In this document: piece by piece, positions 32,271 to 39,790 of the stretch
Layout: each line of letters starts with the position of its first letter
Position numbering within the stretch: position 1 is the stretch's first letter
NCBI RefSeq assembly: GCF_900110465.1
Contig: NZ_FODV01000008.1
Span: 62,001 to 126,000, forward strand
Direction of reading: 5' to 3'
Length of the DNA stretch: 64,000 bases
From: Halogranum amylolyticum
GTDB lineage: Archaea; Halobacteriota; Halobacteria; Halobacteriales; Haloferacaceae
Program-made: the position numbers and the translations under genes
The notes under the pieces: model-generated
Databases searched by the model: none
What the model was told of the DNA's origin: nothing
Seen by the model: only the letters and a program-made list of their open reading frames with translations

Positions 32271-32558
32271 ATGCCCGACCGACTGCTGCGCATCAACGCC
32301 TACACCACGTTCGACATGCTCGACGGCACCGCCACGGGACACGACTTCGAAGAGGCGGCCTTCGCGGTGCTCAACGTCACGGCACCCCGCGAGAACCCCG
32401 ACCACGTGAAACTGGAACTGGAACTCGACAACACACAGTTGGACCGCCTCCCCGCGCACGCCGACCGCGTCACGCTCTCTGCGGATCAGGCGCGGACGCT
32501 CGCCGGCGAGTTAGAGAAGTACGCTGACCGCGTCGACGCCGCCCGAGACGAGGAGTAG
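32271..32558 (+). CDS. Conserved haloarchaeal protein (DUF6360-like)
   Basis: A 95-residue acidic protein: MPDRLLRINAYTTFDMLDGT, a central beta strand LNVTAPRENPDHVKLELELD, and a C-terminal helix ADQARTLAGELEKYADRVDAA. It has no Cys, signal peptide or membrane segment. The pattern matches the small haloarchaeal family I know as DUF6360; function is unknown. It is a single gene, followed by 314 bp holding the EamA promoter and leader. Confidence 0.75.
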   Translation: MPDRLLRINAYTTFDMLDGTATGHDFEEAAFAVLNVTAPRENPDHVKLELELDNTQLDRLPAHADRVTLSADQARTLAGELEKYADRVDAARDEE

Positions 32559-32718
32559 CGCCGTCCGTCGGCCCACAGTCGCCGACCCGCCCCGACTCGT
32601 TCTCACACGCTCCGTGTCCGACGACCGCCGGATCGACACCACCTCGGATAGACAGTGTCTACCGTGTCCTCTTCTGACGCGTGTGAGTGGCATATTGTCA
32701 CGCTAGATCGCCACCCAA

Positions 32719-32730
32719 CGAAAATAAGTA
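32719..32730 (+). promoter_or_regulatory. TATA-like box of the EamA leader transcript
   Basis: AAAATAAGTA lies in an AT-richer patch about 26 bp before an expected start near 32750. That places the 36-codon upstream ORF and the leader hairpin inside the transcript. The stretch 32559-32718 shows nothing else. Confidence 0.5.
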
Positions 32731-32766
32731 GTAGCGAACACAGCGTTTAGTTGAGGAACCCAACAC

Positions 32767-32877
32767 ATGGGCTGTCAGTATCTCGACGTGCGTTCTCGTA
32801 TCGGCTCGACGACTCCCGGTTTCGGTGCCCGCAATACACACAATGCGGGCGTCCCGAAACCGGGGGTGCGGCGATGA
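32767..32877 (+). CDS. 36-codon upstream ORF in the EamA leader
   Basis: The ORF starts at ATG 32767 (MGCQYLDVRSRIGSTTPGFG) and ends ..GVPKPGVRR; its TGA at 32875-32877 overlaps the EamA ATG as ATGA. The second half is encoded by the leader hairpin, so ribosomes reading it would open the structure next to the transporter start codon. Whether it encodes a functional peptide, a control peptide or nothing cannot be decided. The overlap with the start codon is the best evidence for translation. Confidence 0.4.
   Translation: MGCQYLDVRSRIGSTTPGFGARNTHNAGVPKPGVRR
32812..32867 (+). promoter_or_regulatory. Long two-tier hairpin immediately before the EamA start codon
   Basis: ACTCCCGGTTTCGG (32812-32825) pairs with CCGAAACCGGGGGT (32854-32867), 14 bp with one G-U pair. 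Inside it GCCCGC (32827-32832) pairs with GCGGGC (32845-32850) around a 12-base loop. The hairpin ends 6 bases before the transporter ATG and would cover a normal ribosome-binding site. It could be a translational switch; no known riboswitch class is recognised. Confidence 0.65.
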
Positions 32878-33821
32878 GTTCCCGCGGTACGCTCACTCTC
32901 TTCGGTGCGGCGTCGGTGTGTCTCGGCACCTCCTTCGTAGCCATCAAAGCCGGACTCGCGACGGTGCCGCCGGTGCTGTTCGCCGCCTTCCGGTTCGACG
33001 TCGCCGCCGTCCTCCTCCTGGCGTTCGTCGCCGTCGCCTACGACTCGTGGCTCCCTCGAACGCGCAGCGACGTCGTCGGCGTCGTCGCCAGCGCCGTCTT
33101 CGTCGTCGGCGTCAACAACGCGCTGCTGTTCGTCGGCCAGCAGTACACCGCCAGCGGCGCGGCAGCCGTCATGTACAGCCTGATGCCGGTCGTCTCGCCG
33201 GTGTTCGCCTACCTCGCGCTCGGCGACCGGGTCGCACGCTGGGACGTCGCCGGCATCCTCCTGGGACTGGTCGGCGTCGTCGTCATCGTCCAACCCTCGC
33301 CCGACCAACTCGGCTCGGGGACGTTCGGCCAGTCGCTCGTCCTCCTCGCCGCACTCAGCGTCTCGCTCGGGAGCGTCCTGCTTCAGCGCGCCCGACCGCA
33401 GTTGGCGACGCTGCCGCTGTCGGCGTGGGCGATGCTCGTCGGCGCGGTCGGCCTCCACGTCGCCAGTCTCGTCGTCGGCGAGTCGGTGGCGACGATACCG
33501 TGGACGGCGGAGACGATCGTCGCAGTCGGCTACGTGGGCGTCCCCGGGACGGCCGTCGCCTACGGCGCGTACTTCCTGCTCATCGCGGAGGCCGGACCGG
33601 TCCGCGCCAACCTCGTCTCCTACGCCGTCCCCGCGGTGGCGTCGGTGACGGCGTGGCTGCTGCTCGGTGAGCAGCTCGCGGCGACCACGCTGGTCGGCTT
33701 CGGCGTCATCCTCGTTGGCTTCGCGGTGCTCCAGCGCCGACAGCTCCGTACGGAGATCGACCGCCTCGTCGCGACCGTCGAACGCGACGCGAGACGGTTC
33801 GACGCCGACCGCGACGACTGA
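32874..33821 (+). CDS. EamA/DMT-superfamily transporter
   Basis: A 315-residue ten-helix permease made of two EamA repeats. The N-terminal half has LFGAASVCLGTSFVAIKAGL and YTASGAAAVMYSLMPVVSPVFAYLALG; the C-terminal half has VRANLVSYAVPAVASVTAWLLLGEQL. EamA proteins export metabolites such as amino acids, nucleobases or sugars. I chose the ATG at 32874 (MSSRGTLTLF), which overlaps the stop of the upstream ORF, instead of a TTG at 32751. It is preceded by a strong leader hairpin, which suggests post-transcriptional control. Convergent with the 5'-nucleotidase gene. Confidence 0.88.
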   Translation: MSSRGTLTLFGAASVCLGTSFVAIKAGLATVPPVLFAAFRFDVAAVLLLAFVAVAYDSWLPRTRSDVVGVVASAVFVVGVNNALLFVGQQYTASGAAAVMYSLMPVVSPVFAYLALGDRVARWDVAGILLGLVGVVVIVQPSPDQLGSGTFGQSLVLLAALSVSLGSVLLQRARPQLATLPLSAWAMLVGAVGLHVASLVVGESVATIPWTAETIVAVGYVGVPGTAVAYGAYFLLIAEAGPVRANLVSYAVPAVASVTAWLLLGEQLAATTLVGFGVILVGFAVLQRRQLRTEIDRLVATVERDARRFDADRDD

Positions 33822-33862
33822 GCGAGCTCCCCACCTCACTCTTCGGACCGAACCTGTCGCGC

Positions 33863-35212
33863 TCAGATGTCCTGGAGTCGTCCGTCCAGTTCGACGTCCA
33901 GCCCCCGCTCACGGGCGTAGGCGACGATGGCGTCGTACTGGACGCCGTGGTCGGCGACGACGTCCTCCCGGGTCGGAGCCGGGAACTGCTCGGCACCGAC
34001 GACGAACCCGTTGGTCGCGAGCGTGTACGTCGCCGCCGGGTCCACCGGATCGCCTTCGTGGGTCAGTTCGACGAGCTCCATCGCCTCGCGGTCCCACACG
34101 ACCGCCAGCCCCGAGACGTGGCCGAACCAGCGCTTGCCGTCCAGGTCTGCCGAGAGCGTGGCCGCACGCTCGACGAGCGCACGTAGGTCGTCCCCGCGGA
34201 CTTCGGCCGTCCGGAGTCGCCCCGCGAACGGCGAGAGGCCGACGAGGTCGGCGACGGTCACCTCGCCGTCGAGCGACGGGCCGTCGCGCAGTCCGCCGGT
34301 GTTGGTGAAGGCGACGTCCGCGTCGGTCACCCAGCGGTAGGCGTCGGCGACGAGGTTGCCGACGCGACACTCCCCGCCGAACCGCCGCTCGCGGTCGCGG
34401 ACGATGGGGTCGGACGCGACGGCGACGACCTCCGAGAGCCCCGTCGCGTCCATCAGCGTCCGGAGTCGGTCGGCGACGGCGGCGTCGACGGTCGTCTCGG
34501 TGACGTCGTGGCGCGTCGCCGTCGCCCCCGTTTCGTCGAGTTCGACCTCCCACAGCACCGCTCCGTTCGGGCCAGGGCGAGTCAGGAGCGTCCCCGCGAC
34601 GCGGTCACGGCGTTCGCTGTGGAGGTGGCCGCCGAGAATCACGTCGACGTCGACGGTGCGGGCCAGTTCGTCGTCGCCGCGGCCCAGATGTGAGAGGACG
34701 ACGACGTGGTCGACGCCGCGGGCGCGCAGGTCGGCGACGGTCTCGCGGGCCGCCGCCACGGGGTCGGCGAACACGAGGTCGGCGGCGGGGGGACACATCG
34801 CCGGCGTCTTCGGGTCGGTGAGACCGAGCAGTCCGACCGAGGTTCCGTCGCGCTCTATCACGAGGCCGGGTGCGGCGTCGGCGAACCGTCGCTCGCCGTC
34901 GGGCTCGTAGACGTTCGCGCTCAGCCACGGTTGGGGAGAGTCGGCGACGACGTCGCGGGTGTTCGCGGGACCGAAGTCGAAGTCGTGGTTGCCGAACGTC
35001 TCGGCGTCCGGGGCGACGGCGTCGAAGAACTCCAGCGCCTGCCGTCCCTCGGTCTCAAGGGCGAGCACGCCCGGGGCGGTGTCGTCGCCGGTACCGACGA
35101 CGAGCGTCCGGTCGTCGCGACGGGCGTCGATGGTCGCGGCGAGCCGACCGATCCGGGTCGGGTCGTCGTAGGCGTTCTCGAGATCCGAGTAGTGGAGGAG
35201 GCGGAGAGTCAT
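33863..35212 (-). CDS. 5'-nucleotidase-type bifunctional metallophosphatase
   Basis: A 449-residue protein of the UshA/5'-nucleotidase family. The N-terminal calcineurin domain has LHYSDLENAY (in place of the usual HTND start, note the H-Y-S-D), GTGDDTAPGV, GNHDFDFG, VVLSHLG and GGHLHSE. The C-terminal domain has NLVADAYRWVTDADVAFTNTGGLRDG and YTLATNGFVVG. No signal peptide is present, unlike periplasmic UshA, so it is probably cytosolic or loosely attached. It hydrolyses nucleotides or nucleotide sugars. Single gene, convergent with EamA. Confidence 0.87.
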   Translation of the reverse strand: MTLRLLHYSDLENAYDDPTRIGRLAATIDARRDDRTLVVGTGDDTAPGVLALETEGRQALEFFDAVAPDAETFGNHDFDFGPANTRDVVADSPQPWLSANVYEPDGERRFADAAPGLVIERDGTSVGLLGLTDPKTPAMCPPAADLVFADPVAAARETVADLRARGVDHVVVLSHLGRGDDELARTVDVDVILGGHLHSERRDRVAGTLLTRPGPNGAVLWEVELDETGATATRHDVTETTVDAAVADRLRTLMDATGLSEVVAVASDPIVRDRERRFGGECRVGNLVADAYRWVTDADVAFTNTGGLRDGPSLDGEVTVADLVGLSPFAGRLRTAEVRGDDLRALVERAATLSADLDGKRWFGHVSGLAVVWDREAMELVELTHEGDPVDPAATYTLATNGFVVGAEQFPAPTREDVVADHGVQYDAIVAYARERGLDVELDGRLQDI

Positions 35213-35459
35213 ACGACCGAATCTGTATACTGTGTGAAAAATCTTCAGGCCGCGAGAGACACAGCGTGTGCCACCAGTCGGAGCTTCGTCGGCGACTCAG
35301 AGTTCGCTGCCGAGTACCGTCGCCCCGGTGAGTACGGGGACTCACACCGGACAGAACGCCAGCGCATAGGCGGGGTCGAGCCGTTCGAGTTCCGACACGG
35401 GCGTTCCGGCGTCGCGTGAGTCTGCAGACGATGGCGGCCCGTCGAGAACGGACCCCGAC

Positions 35460-36692
35460 TCACAGCTCGACGACGTCGCCGACCGCGGGCGCGCTGGCGT
35501 CGTAGTCGTCCTCGCGCAGCTCGGCGGCGAAGCTCTCGCAGTCGTCGCCGTGGTTGACGAGCACCCGTGTCCCTTCGTACGGGGCGAGGAACTCTCGGAG
35601 CCCGTCGTGGTCGGCGTGTGCGGAGAAGTCGTAGGACTCTGCCCGCGCCGAGATCGGCATGATCCGCCCGTCGATCTCGGCGCGACCGCGTTCGAGCAGT
35701 TCGCGACCCGGCGTCCCCTCGACCTGGTATCCCGTCATCGTGATCTTGTTCGTCGGGTCGCCACGAACCTCGGGTATGTACGTCATCGCCGGGCCGCCCG
35801 AGAGCATCCCGCTCGTGGTGACGACGACGGTGTTCTGTCTCGCGATGCGCTTGCGCTGGCCGTCGCGTCCGGTGACGAACCGGGCGTGGGACGTCGCCCG
35901 GCTGAGGGCGTCGGCGTCGCGGACGAACTCGGGGTGGTTCCGCAGCATCCGAGTGACGTCCTTCCCCATGCCGTCGACGTAGCATTCGAGGTCGTGGGCG
36001 TCGCAGACCAGCAGCATCTCCTGGGTGCGGCCGATGGCGAACGCCGGGACGACGACGGTGCCGCCCTCCCACATCGTCGTCTGGAGGCTCTCGGCGAACC
36101 GGCGTTCGACCTCCTCGCGCGGGTCGTGGTCGACGCCAGCGTAGGTGCTCTCGCAGACGACGACGTCGGCGTCGGGCCGTGCGGTCGTCCCCGAGACCAA
36201 CCGCTGGTCCCCGGTGTGGAAGTCGGCCGTGTAGAACAGCCGCGTGTCGCCGTCGTCAACGAGGACGTGCGCACTGCCGGGGATGTGACCGGCGTTGTAG
36301 AGCGTCACCTCGTGGCCCGCCGCCTCGAACGTCTCGCCGTACCCGTGGGGGTTCGACACCTGCGTCATCCGCTGGACGTGCGTCTCGGTGAACGGGCAGT
36401 CGTAGGTGCCGCCGTGCAACTTGAGCGTGTCGCGGGCGAGCGTCATCGCGAGTTCGTACGTCGGCGGCGTCCAGTGGACCGGTGGGCGACGGTCACCCGA
36501 GAGGAGCGTCGGCACCGCGCCGACGTGGTCGAGATGACCGTGAGAGACGACGACCGCTTCGGGGTCCGGGGAGGCGACGGGGTACTGCGGCGGGTTGCCG
36601 GTCAGCATCCCGTAGTCCAAGAGCAGGGCGTCGTTGACGAGGATGGCGCTGCGCCCCACCTCGCGTGCCCCGCCGAGGAACTGGAGTTTCAT
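35460..36692 (-). CDS. Metallo-beta-lactamase/beta-CASP nuclease
   Basis: A 410-residue protein. The MBL half has VVVSHGHLDHVG (HxHxDH motif, about 48-59), the NAGHIPGSAHV block with a metal His, and LFYTADFHTG with Asp; the beta-CASP half contains PAFAIGRTQEML, TSGMLSGGPAMTYIP and the terminal ARAESYDFSAHAD and NHGDD motifs. This is the archaeal CPSF/RNase J-like group (aCPSF2-type, without KH domains), which cuts or trims RNA in the cytosol. No partner lies next to it. Confidence 0.9.
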   Translation of the reverse strand: MKLQFLGGAREVGRSAILVNDALLLDYGMLTGNPPQYPVASPDPEAVVVSHGHLDHVGAVPTLLSGDRRPPVHWTPPTYELAMTLARDTLKLHGGTYDCPFTETHVQRMTQVSNPHGYGETFEAAGHEVTLYNAGHIPGSAHVLVDDGDTRLFYTADFHTGDQRLVSGTTARPDADVVVCESTYAGVDHDPREEVERRFAESLQTTMWEGGTVVVPAFAIGRTQEMLLVCDAHDLECYVDGMGKDVTRMLRNHPEFVRDADALSRATSHARFVTGRDGQRKRIARQNTVVVTTSGMLSGGPAMTYIPEVRGDPTNKITMTGYQVEGTPGRELLERGRAEIDGRIMPISARAESYDFSAHADHDGLREFLAPYEGTRVLVNHGDDCESFAAELREDDYDASAPAVGDVVEL

Positions 36693-36777
36693 TGCCAGCG
36701 AGTAGCGACTCGGGGCCTATTCGTTCGTCGGTTTCGTGACGTGGGAATCTAAGTGTCGCCGTCGTGGTAGCTCAGCC

Positions 36778-37977
36778 GTGACGCCCTCCACTCCGCTCTC
36801 CCGCCGTGGGCTTCTCGGTCTGGCCGGCACGGCCGCCGCCGGGAGCGTCCTCCTCGACCCCGCGTGGTTCCGCAGCCCCCAACGACTCGACGCCACCGTC
36901 CCAGACGACGCGTGGCCGATGGCCCGCCGCGACCCCGGTCGGACGGGGTTCGCAGAGCGGGGGCCGACCGAGGACGTCGGCGTCGCGTGGGCGCACGAAC
37001 TGGACGACTCCTTTCCCGGCATCGGTCCGCCCGTCGTCGTCGCCGACGGAACCGTGTTCACGGCGACGCGCTGCCTGGTCCACGCGCTCGACGCCGAGTC
37101 GGGCGAACCAGACTGGCAGTACGAGTTCGGCAGCGACGGCTGGCTCGGGGGCAGAGCGCAGTTCGTCCAGAGTCGGCCGGTCGTCGACGACGAGGGCGTC
37201 TACGTCAGCGCCGGGGTAAGTCTGTTTTCGGTGACCCACGGTGGCGGGTCGCGTTGGCAGTACGAGACGACCAGCAGTTTCGATCGACCGCTCGTCGCGG
37301 GCAACACGGCGTACTTCACCTCGGATCTCGACGACGACACGCTTCTCGCACTCGACACGGCGACGGGGCTCACCCGGTGGCGGGACGCGCCCGCGACGAT
37401 CCGGCCCGAGGCGTACGCCGACGGCGTGGTCGTCGGTGCGGCGGTCGAGGACTCGGAGACGACGCTCGGCGCGCTGTTCGCACAGACGGGGCAGACGCGC
37501 TGGACACGCGATCTCCCTGTCGGCGACAGCACTCGACTCCTCCCGACCGTCTCTGACGGCACCGTCTTCTACGGGACGGGGACGCTCTACGCGCTCTCGC
37601 TCGACGACGGGTCGACACAGTGGAGACGGGACGTCAGCGAGGAACCGAGAGGTCTCCACACCGTCGTCGACGACGAGACGGTCTACACCGTCGCTGCCGA
37701 TGCCGGGCGGGTCGTCGCCCTCGATGCCGACACGGGCGAGACACGGTGGGAACACGCCGTCGAGGCGCTGCGAGCGACGCTGTCTCCGGCTGTGACGGAC
37801 GACACGCTGTACGTCTCGGCGGGACCGATGGTCGTCGCTCTCGACACCGAGGACGGGTCGGAGCAGTTCAGGCTCCGCGTGCCCGGGAGTGGGGCGGAGT
37901 TCTTCGCGTTGGCAGCGGGGACGCTCTACGCCGGGAGCGGGCAGACCCTCGTCGCGCTCCGGGAGGGCGCACGATGA
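36778..37977 (+). CDS. Exported PQQ-type beta-propeller protein (twin-arginine signal)
   Basis: A 399-residue protein with a signal SRRGLLGLAGTAAAG (twin Arg 8-9), so Tat export is likely. After WPMARRDPGRTGF come repeated blades such as VHALDAESGEPDWQYEFGSD, LLALDTATGLTRWRDAP, LYALSLDDGSTQWRRD and VVALDADTGETRWEHAVE: the PQQ/BamB-like propeller, about seven to eight blades. I chose GTG 36778; GTG 36736 is an alternative that would bury the signal. BamB itself is bacterial; here a ligand- or protein-binding role outside the cell is inference. A 4-bp overlap couples it to the following membrane-protein gene. Confidence 0.82.
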   Translation: MTPSTPLSRRGLLGLAGTAAAGSVLLDPAWFRSPQRLDATVPDDAWPMARRDPGRTGFAERGPTEDVGVAWAHELDDSFPGIGPPVVVADGTVFTATRCLVHALDAESGEPDWQYEFGSDGWLGGRAQFVQSRPVVDDEGVYVSAGVSLFSVTHGGGSRWQYETTSSFDRPLVAGNTAYFTSDLDDDTLLALDTATGLTRWRDAPATIRPEAYADGVVVGAAVEDSETTLGALFAQTGQTRWTRDLPVGDSTRLLPTVSDGTVFYGTGTLYALSLDDGSTQWRRDVSEEPRGLHTVVDDETVYTVAADAGRVVALDADTGETRWEHAVEALRATLSPAVTDDTLYVSAGPMVVALDTEDGSEQFRLRVPGSGAEFFALAAGTLYAGSGQTLVALREGAR

Positions 37978-38399
37978 GCGAGAGCGGGTGGAACGCGACG
38001 AAACGAGCGTTCGGGGAACTCGGCCGCTTCCTGCTCGTGGTGTTCGGCCTGAGCCACGTGGCCGGTGTCGGACTCGCGCTCGTCGTCGCCCCGGCCCTCG
38101 TCAACGAACCGTGGAACCTCGCGACGTCGTGGGCGCTTCCCGTGACCGGTGTCGTCGTCGTCGGTCTGCAGCGGATGGACGTGCACCCTACCGTCCGTCA
38201 GACGTGGACGTTCGGCGTCGCGGCGCTCGTCGGCTTCCTCTGTCTCCGCCTCGTCGGCGTCGGCGACGTGCGACTCAGCGGATCGCTCTACCCGGTGCTC
38301 CACGGACTGCTGGCGTACGTCGCCGTCCTCGCGTTTGCCGGATTCGTCGCCGATGTCGGCGCAGACGACGTGCGGCGACTGGCGAAGACCGGAGACTGA
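37974..38399 (+). CDS. Four-helix membrane protein coupled to the propeller protein
   Basis: A 141-residue integral membrane protein with four hydrophobic helices: FLLVVFGLSHVAGVGLALVV, TSWALPVTGVVVVGLQ, FGVAALVGFLCLRLVGV and LHGLLAYVAVLAFAGFVADV. It starts ATGA inside the stop of the beta-propeller gene, so the two form an operon. Function is unknown; it could anchor or work with the exported propeller. The C-terminus is short and charged. Confidence 0.75.
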   Translation: MSESGWNATKRAFGELGRFLLVVFGLSHVAGVGLALVVAPALVNEPWNLATSWALPVTGVVVVGLQRMDVHPTVRQTWTFGVAALVGFLCLRLVGVGDVRLSGSLYPVLHGLLAYVAVLAFAGFVADVGADDVRRLAKTGD

Positions 38400-38415
38400 C
38401 TCGCAGTGGGCGAAA

Positions 38416-39135
38416 CTACTCGTCGCCCGTCTCCTCGTCGTACCTCACCGCCACCGCCACCTCGTTGCGCCGCATGAACGGCGGTGTGAAGGGGTCGTTG
38501 TACTGCAGGAGGAACGGGTCGCCGCGGCGGTCGACGTCGTGCTCGGCGAGCGTGTCGAGGAGTGCAGACTGCTGCTTCGCGACCCGCCCGTCCGTCGCGT
38601 ACCACGAGAAGGCCTTCACGGCGAGCGTCTGCGACGGTTGCACGACCAGCCGGACCCGCGAGTCGGTCGGCGTCGGTGCCGTCGCCGGCGTGTAGTCCGC
38701 CGGGAGGTAGAACGACATGGTGACGTCGCCGCCGTCGCCCGTGGTGCGGACGGGTGCGGTCATCGATACGTCCTCGTTCGACTCGCGCTCGTCGGCCGCG
38801 CGGTCCGTGCGTACCGGTGTAGTCATCGACACCGACTCGCCGCTGCTCGCTTCGTCGGCGTCGCTGGCGACGGGGGCCGTCATCTCGACGTCCTCGCTCG
38901 ACTCGTTCGCGCCGGAGATGTACCGGAACAGGCGGCGGAACGCTTCTTCGTTACTGTCGGCCGTCGTCTCGACGAGCACCGTCCGCGGGTAGCGTCGGAT
39001 CTCGACGTCGCCGACGGTGGCGACCGACTCGTACGGGACGCGTTCGGTCGTCCGGTTCACGTACAGTCCCCACCCGATCCAGCAGGCGAGTGCGCCGCCG
39101 CCGACCGCGAGCAGTCCTTTCGAGAGGTGTCGCAT
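38416..39135 (-). CDS. SOUL-family heme-binding-like protein
   Basis: A 239-residue protein with one N-terminal membrane helix (LLAVGGGALACWIGWGLYV, about 8-26) and a SOUL/HBP domain: VEIRRYPRTVLVET, AFRRLFRYISGANESSEDVEM, MTAPV repeated three times in the middle, and a C-terminal FSWYATDGRVAKQQSALLD..DPFLLQYNDPFTPPFMRRNEV block. The three MTAPV/MTTPV strands separated by acidic loops are typical of haloarchaeal members. It may bind heme or tetrapyrrole at the membrane. It is separated by 37 bp from the DUF7521-like gene on the same strand. Confidence 0.88.
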   Translation of the reverse strand: MRHLSKGLLAVGGGALACWIGWGLYVNRTTERVPYESVATVGDVEIRRYPRTVLVETTADSNEEAFRRLFRYISGANESSEDVEMTAPVASDADEASSGESVSMTTPVRTDRAADERESNEDVSMTAPVRTTGDGGDVTMSFYLPADYTPATAPTPTDSRVRLVVQPSQTLAVKAFSWYATDGRVAKQQSALLDTLAEHDVDRRGDPFLLQYNDPFTPPFMRRNEVAVAVRYDEETGDE

Positions 39136-39172
39136 AGGGGAACAAGGCGCGCAAGCGACAAAACGTGTCCGT

Positions 39173-39469
39173 TCACTTCACCGTCACGTAGGTAAGAAAT
39201 GCGATGGCGACGAGTTGGAGGCACCGGAGCGCGAGGATGGCCGTCTGGACGACCGGGTCGCCCGAGTAGAGCATCGTCGTACTGAAGAAGAAGTAGATGG
39301 CCAGCGCGTTCTCCAAGAGCATCGCCACGCCGAAAGCGATGAGTCCGAGCGTCAGCGTCGACTCGAACGTCCGATAGTTCCGTACCCACACCGCCGTCAG
39401 GACGGACAGAAGCAGGATGCTCAGCCCGGACAGCGCGGTCGCGATCGTCAGCGTCGTGCTCATTGCCAT
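39173..39469 (-). CDS. Small membrane protein (DUF7521-like)
   Basis: A 98-residue protein with three transmembrane helices (about 8-27, 38-60 and 75-95: TLTIATALSGLSILLLSVLT, TLGLIAFGVAMLLENALAIY, LALRCLQLVAIAFLTYVTVK). It lies 2 bp downstream of a winged-helix regulator gene. Pairs of a small three-helix membrane protein and a winged-helix protein are common in haloarchaea and the membrane partner is often annotated DUF7521. It may be the signal-sensing partner of the regulator; that is inference. Confidence 0.75.
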   Translation of the reverse strand: MAMSTTLTIATALSGLSILLLSVLTAVWVRNYRTFESTLTLGLIAFGVAMLLENALAIYFFFSTTMLYSGDPVVQTAILALRCLQLVAIAFLTYVTVK

Positions 39470-39471
39470 GG

Positions 39472-39747
39472 TTAGTCCATCTTCGTCAGAATCTCTTCGA
39501 ACTGCTCGCGGTGTTGCTCGAAGCGGTCGGTGAGAAAGTACATGGTCCCGTAGGACTCCTCGCCCTTCTCGACGACGTCGTGCTCGACGAGTAGATCGAG
39601 GTGGTAGCGGACAGTGTTGTACTCGACACCGAGAACGTCGGAGAGTTGGTTCGCGTTCCGAGGGCGCTCGATGAGCGCACGGATGATTCGCGCCCGGTTC
39701 TCACCGCCGCGCATCCCGGCCAGCAGATACCAGAGCGCTTTCTCCAT
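39472..39747 (-). CDS. Winged-helix transcriptional regulator (ArsR-like)
   Basis: A 91-residue winged helix-turn-helix protein: ENRARIIRALIERPRNANQL (helices 1-2), then SDVLGVEYNTVRYHLDLLVEHDVVEKGEE with the recognition helix and GTMYFLTDRFEQH wing. There are no sensor Cys as in metal-sensing ArsR. It is followed after 2 bp by the DUF7521-like gene, and a TATA-like CTATATCCC near 39781-39789 at the end of the preceding molybdoenzyme gene is a plausible own promoter. Confidence 0.86.
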   Translation of the reverse strand: MEKALWYLLAGMRGGENRARIIRALIERPRNANQLSDVLGVEYNTVRYHLDLLVEHDVVEKGEESYGTMYFLTDRFEQHREQFEEILTKMD

Positions 39748-39790
39748 CCGATCTCACCTCTACTATCTGAGAGAAGCGGGATATAGGTAG

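Noticed and set aside
32751-32873. TTG-started N-terminal extension of the EamA protein
   Set aside because: The extension is encoded by the leader hairpin, is not hydrophobic and resembles no transporter N-terminus.
36766-36775. GGTAGCTCAG, the D-arm consensus of a tRNA
   Set aside because: No matching acceptor, anticodon or T arm follows; the sequence is the 5' region of the beta-propeller gene.
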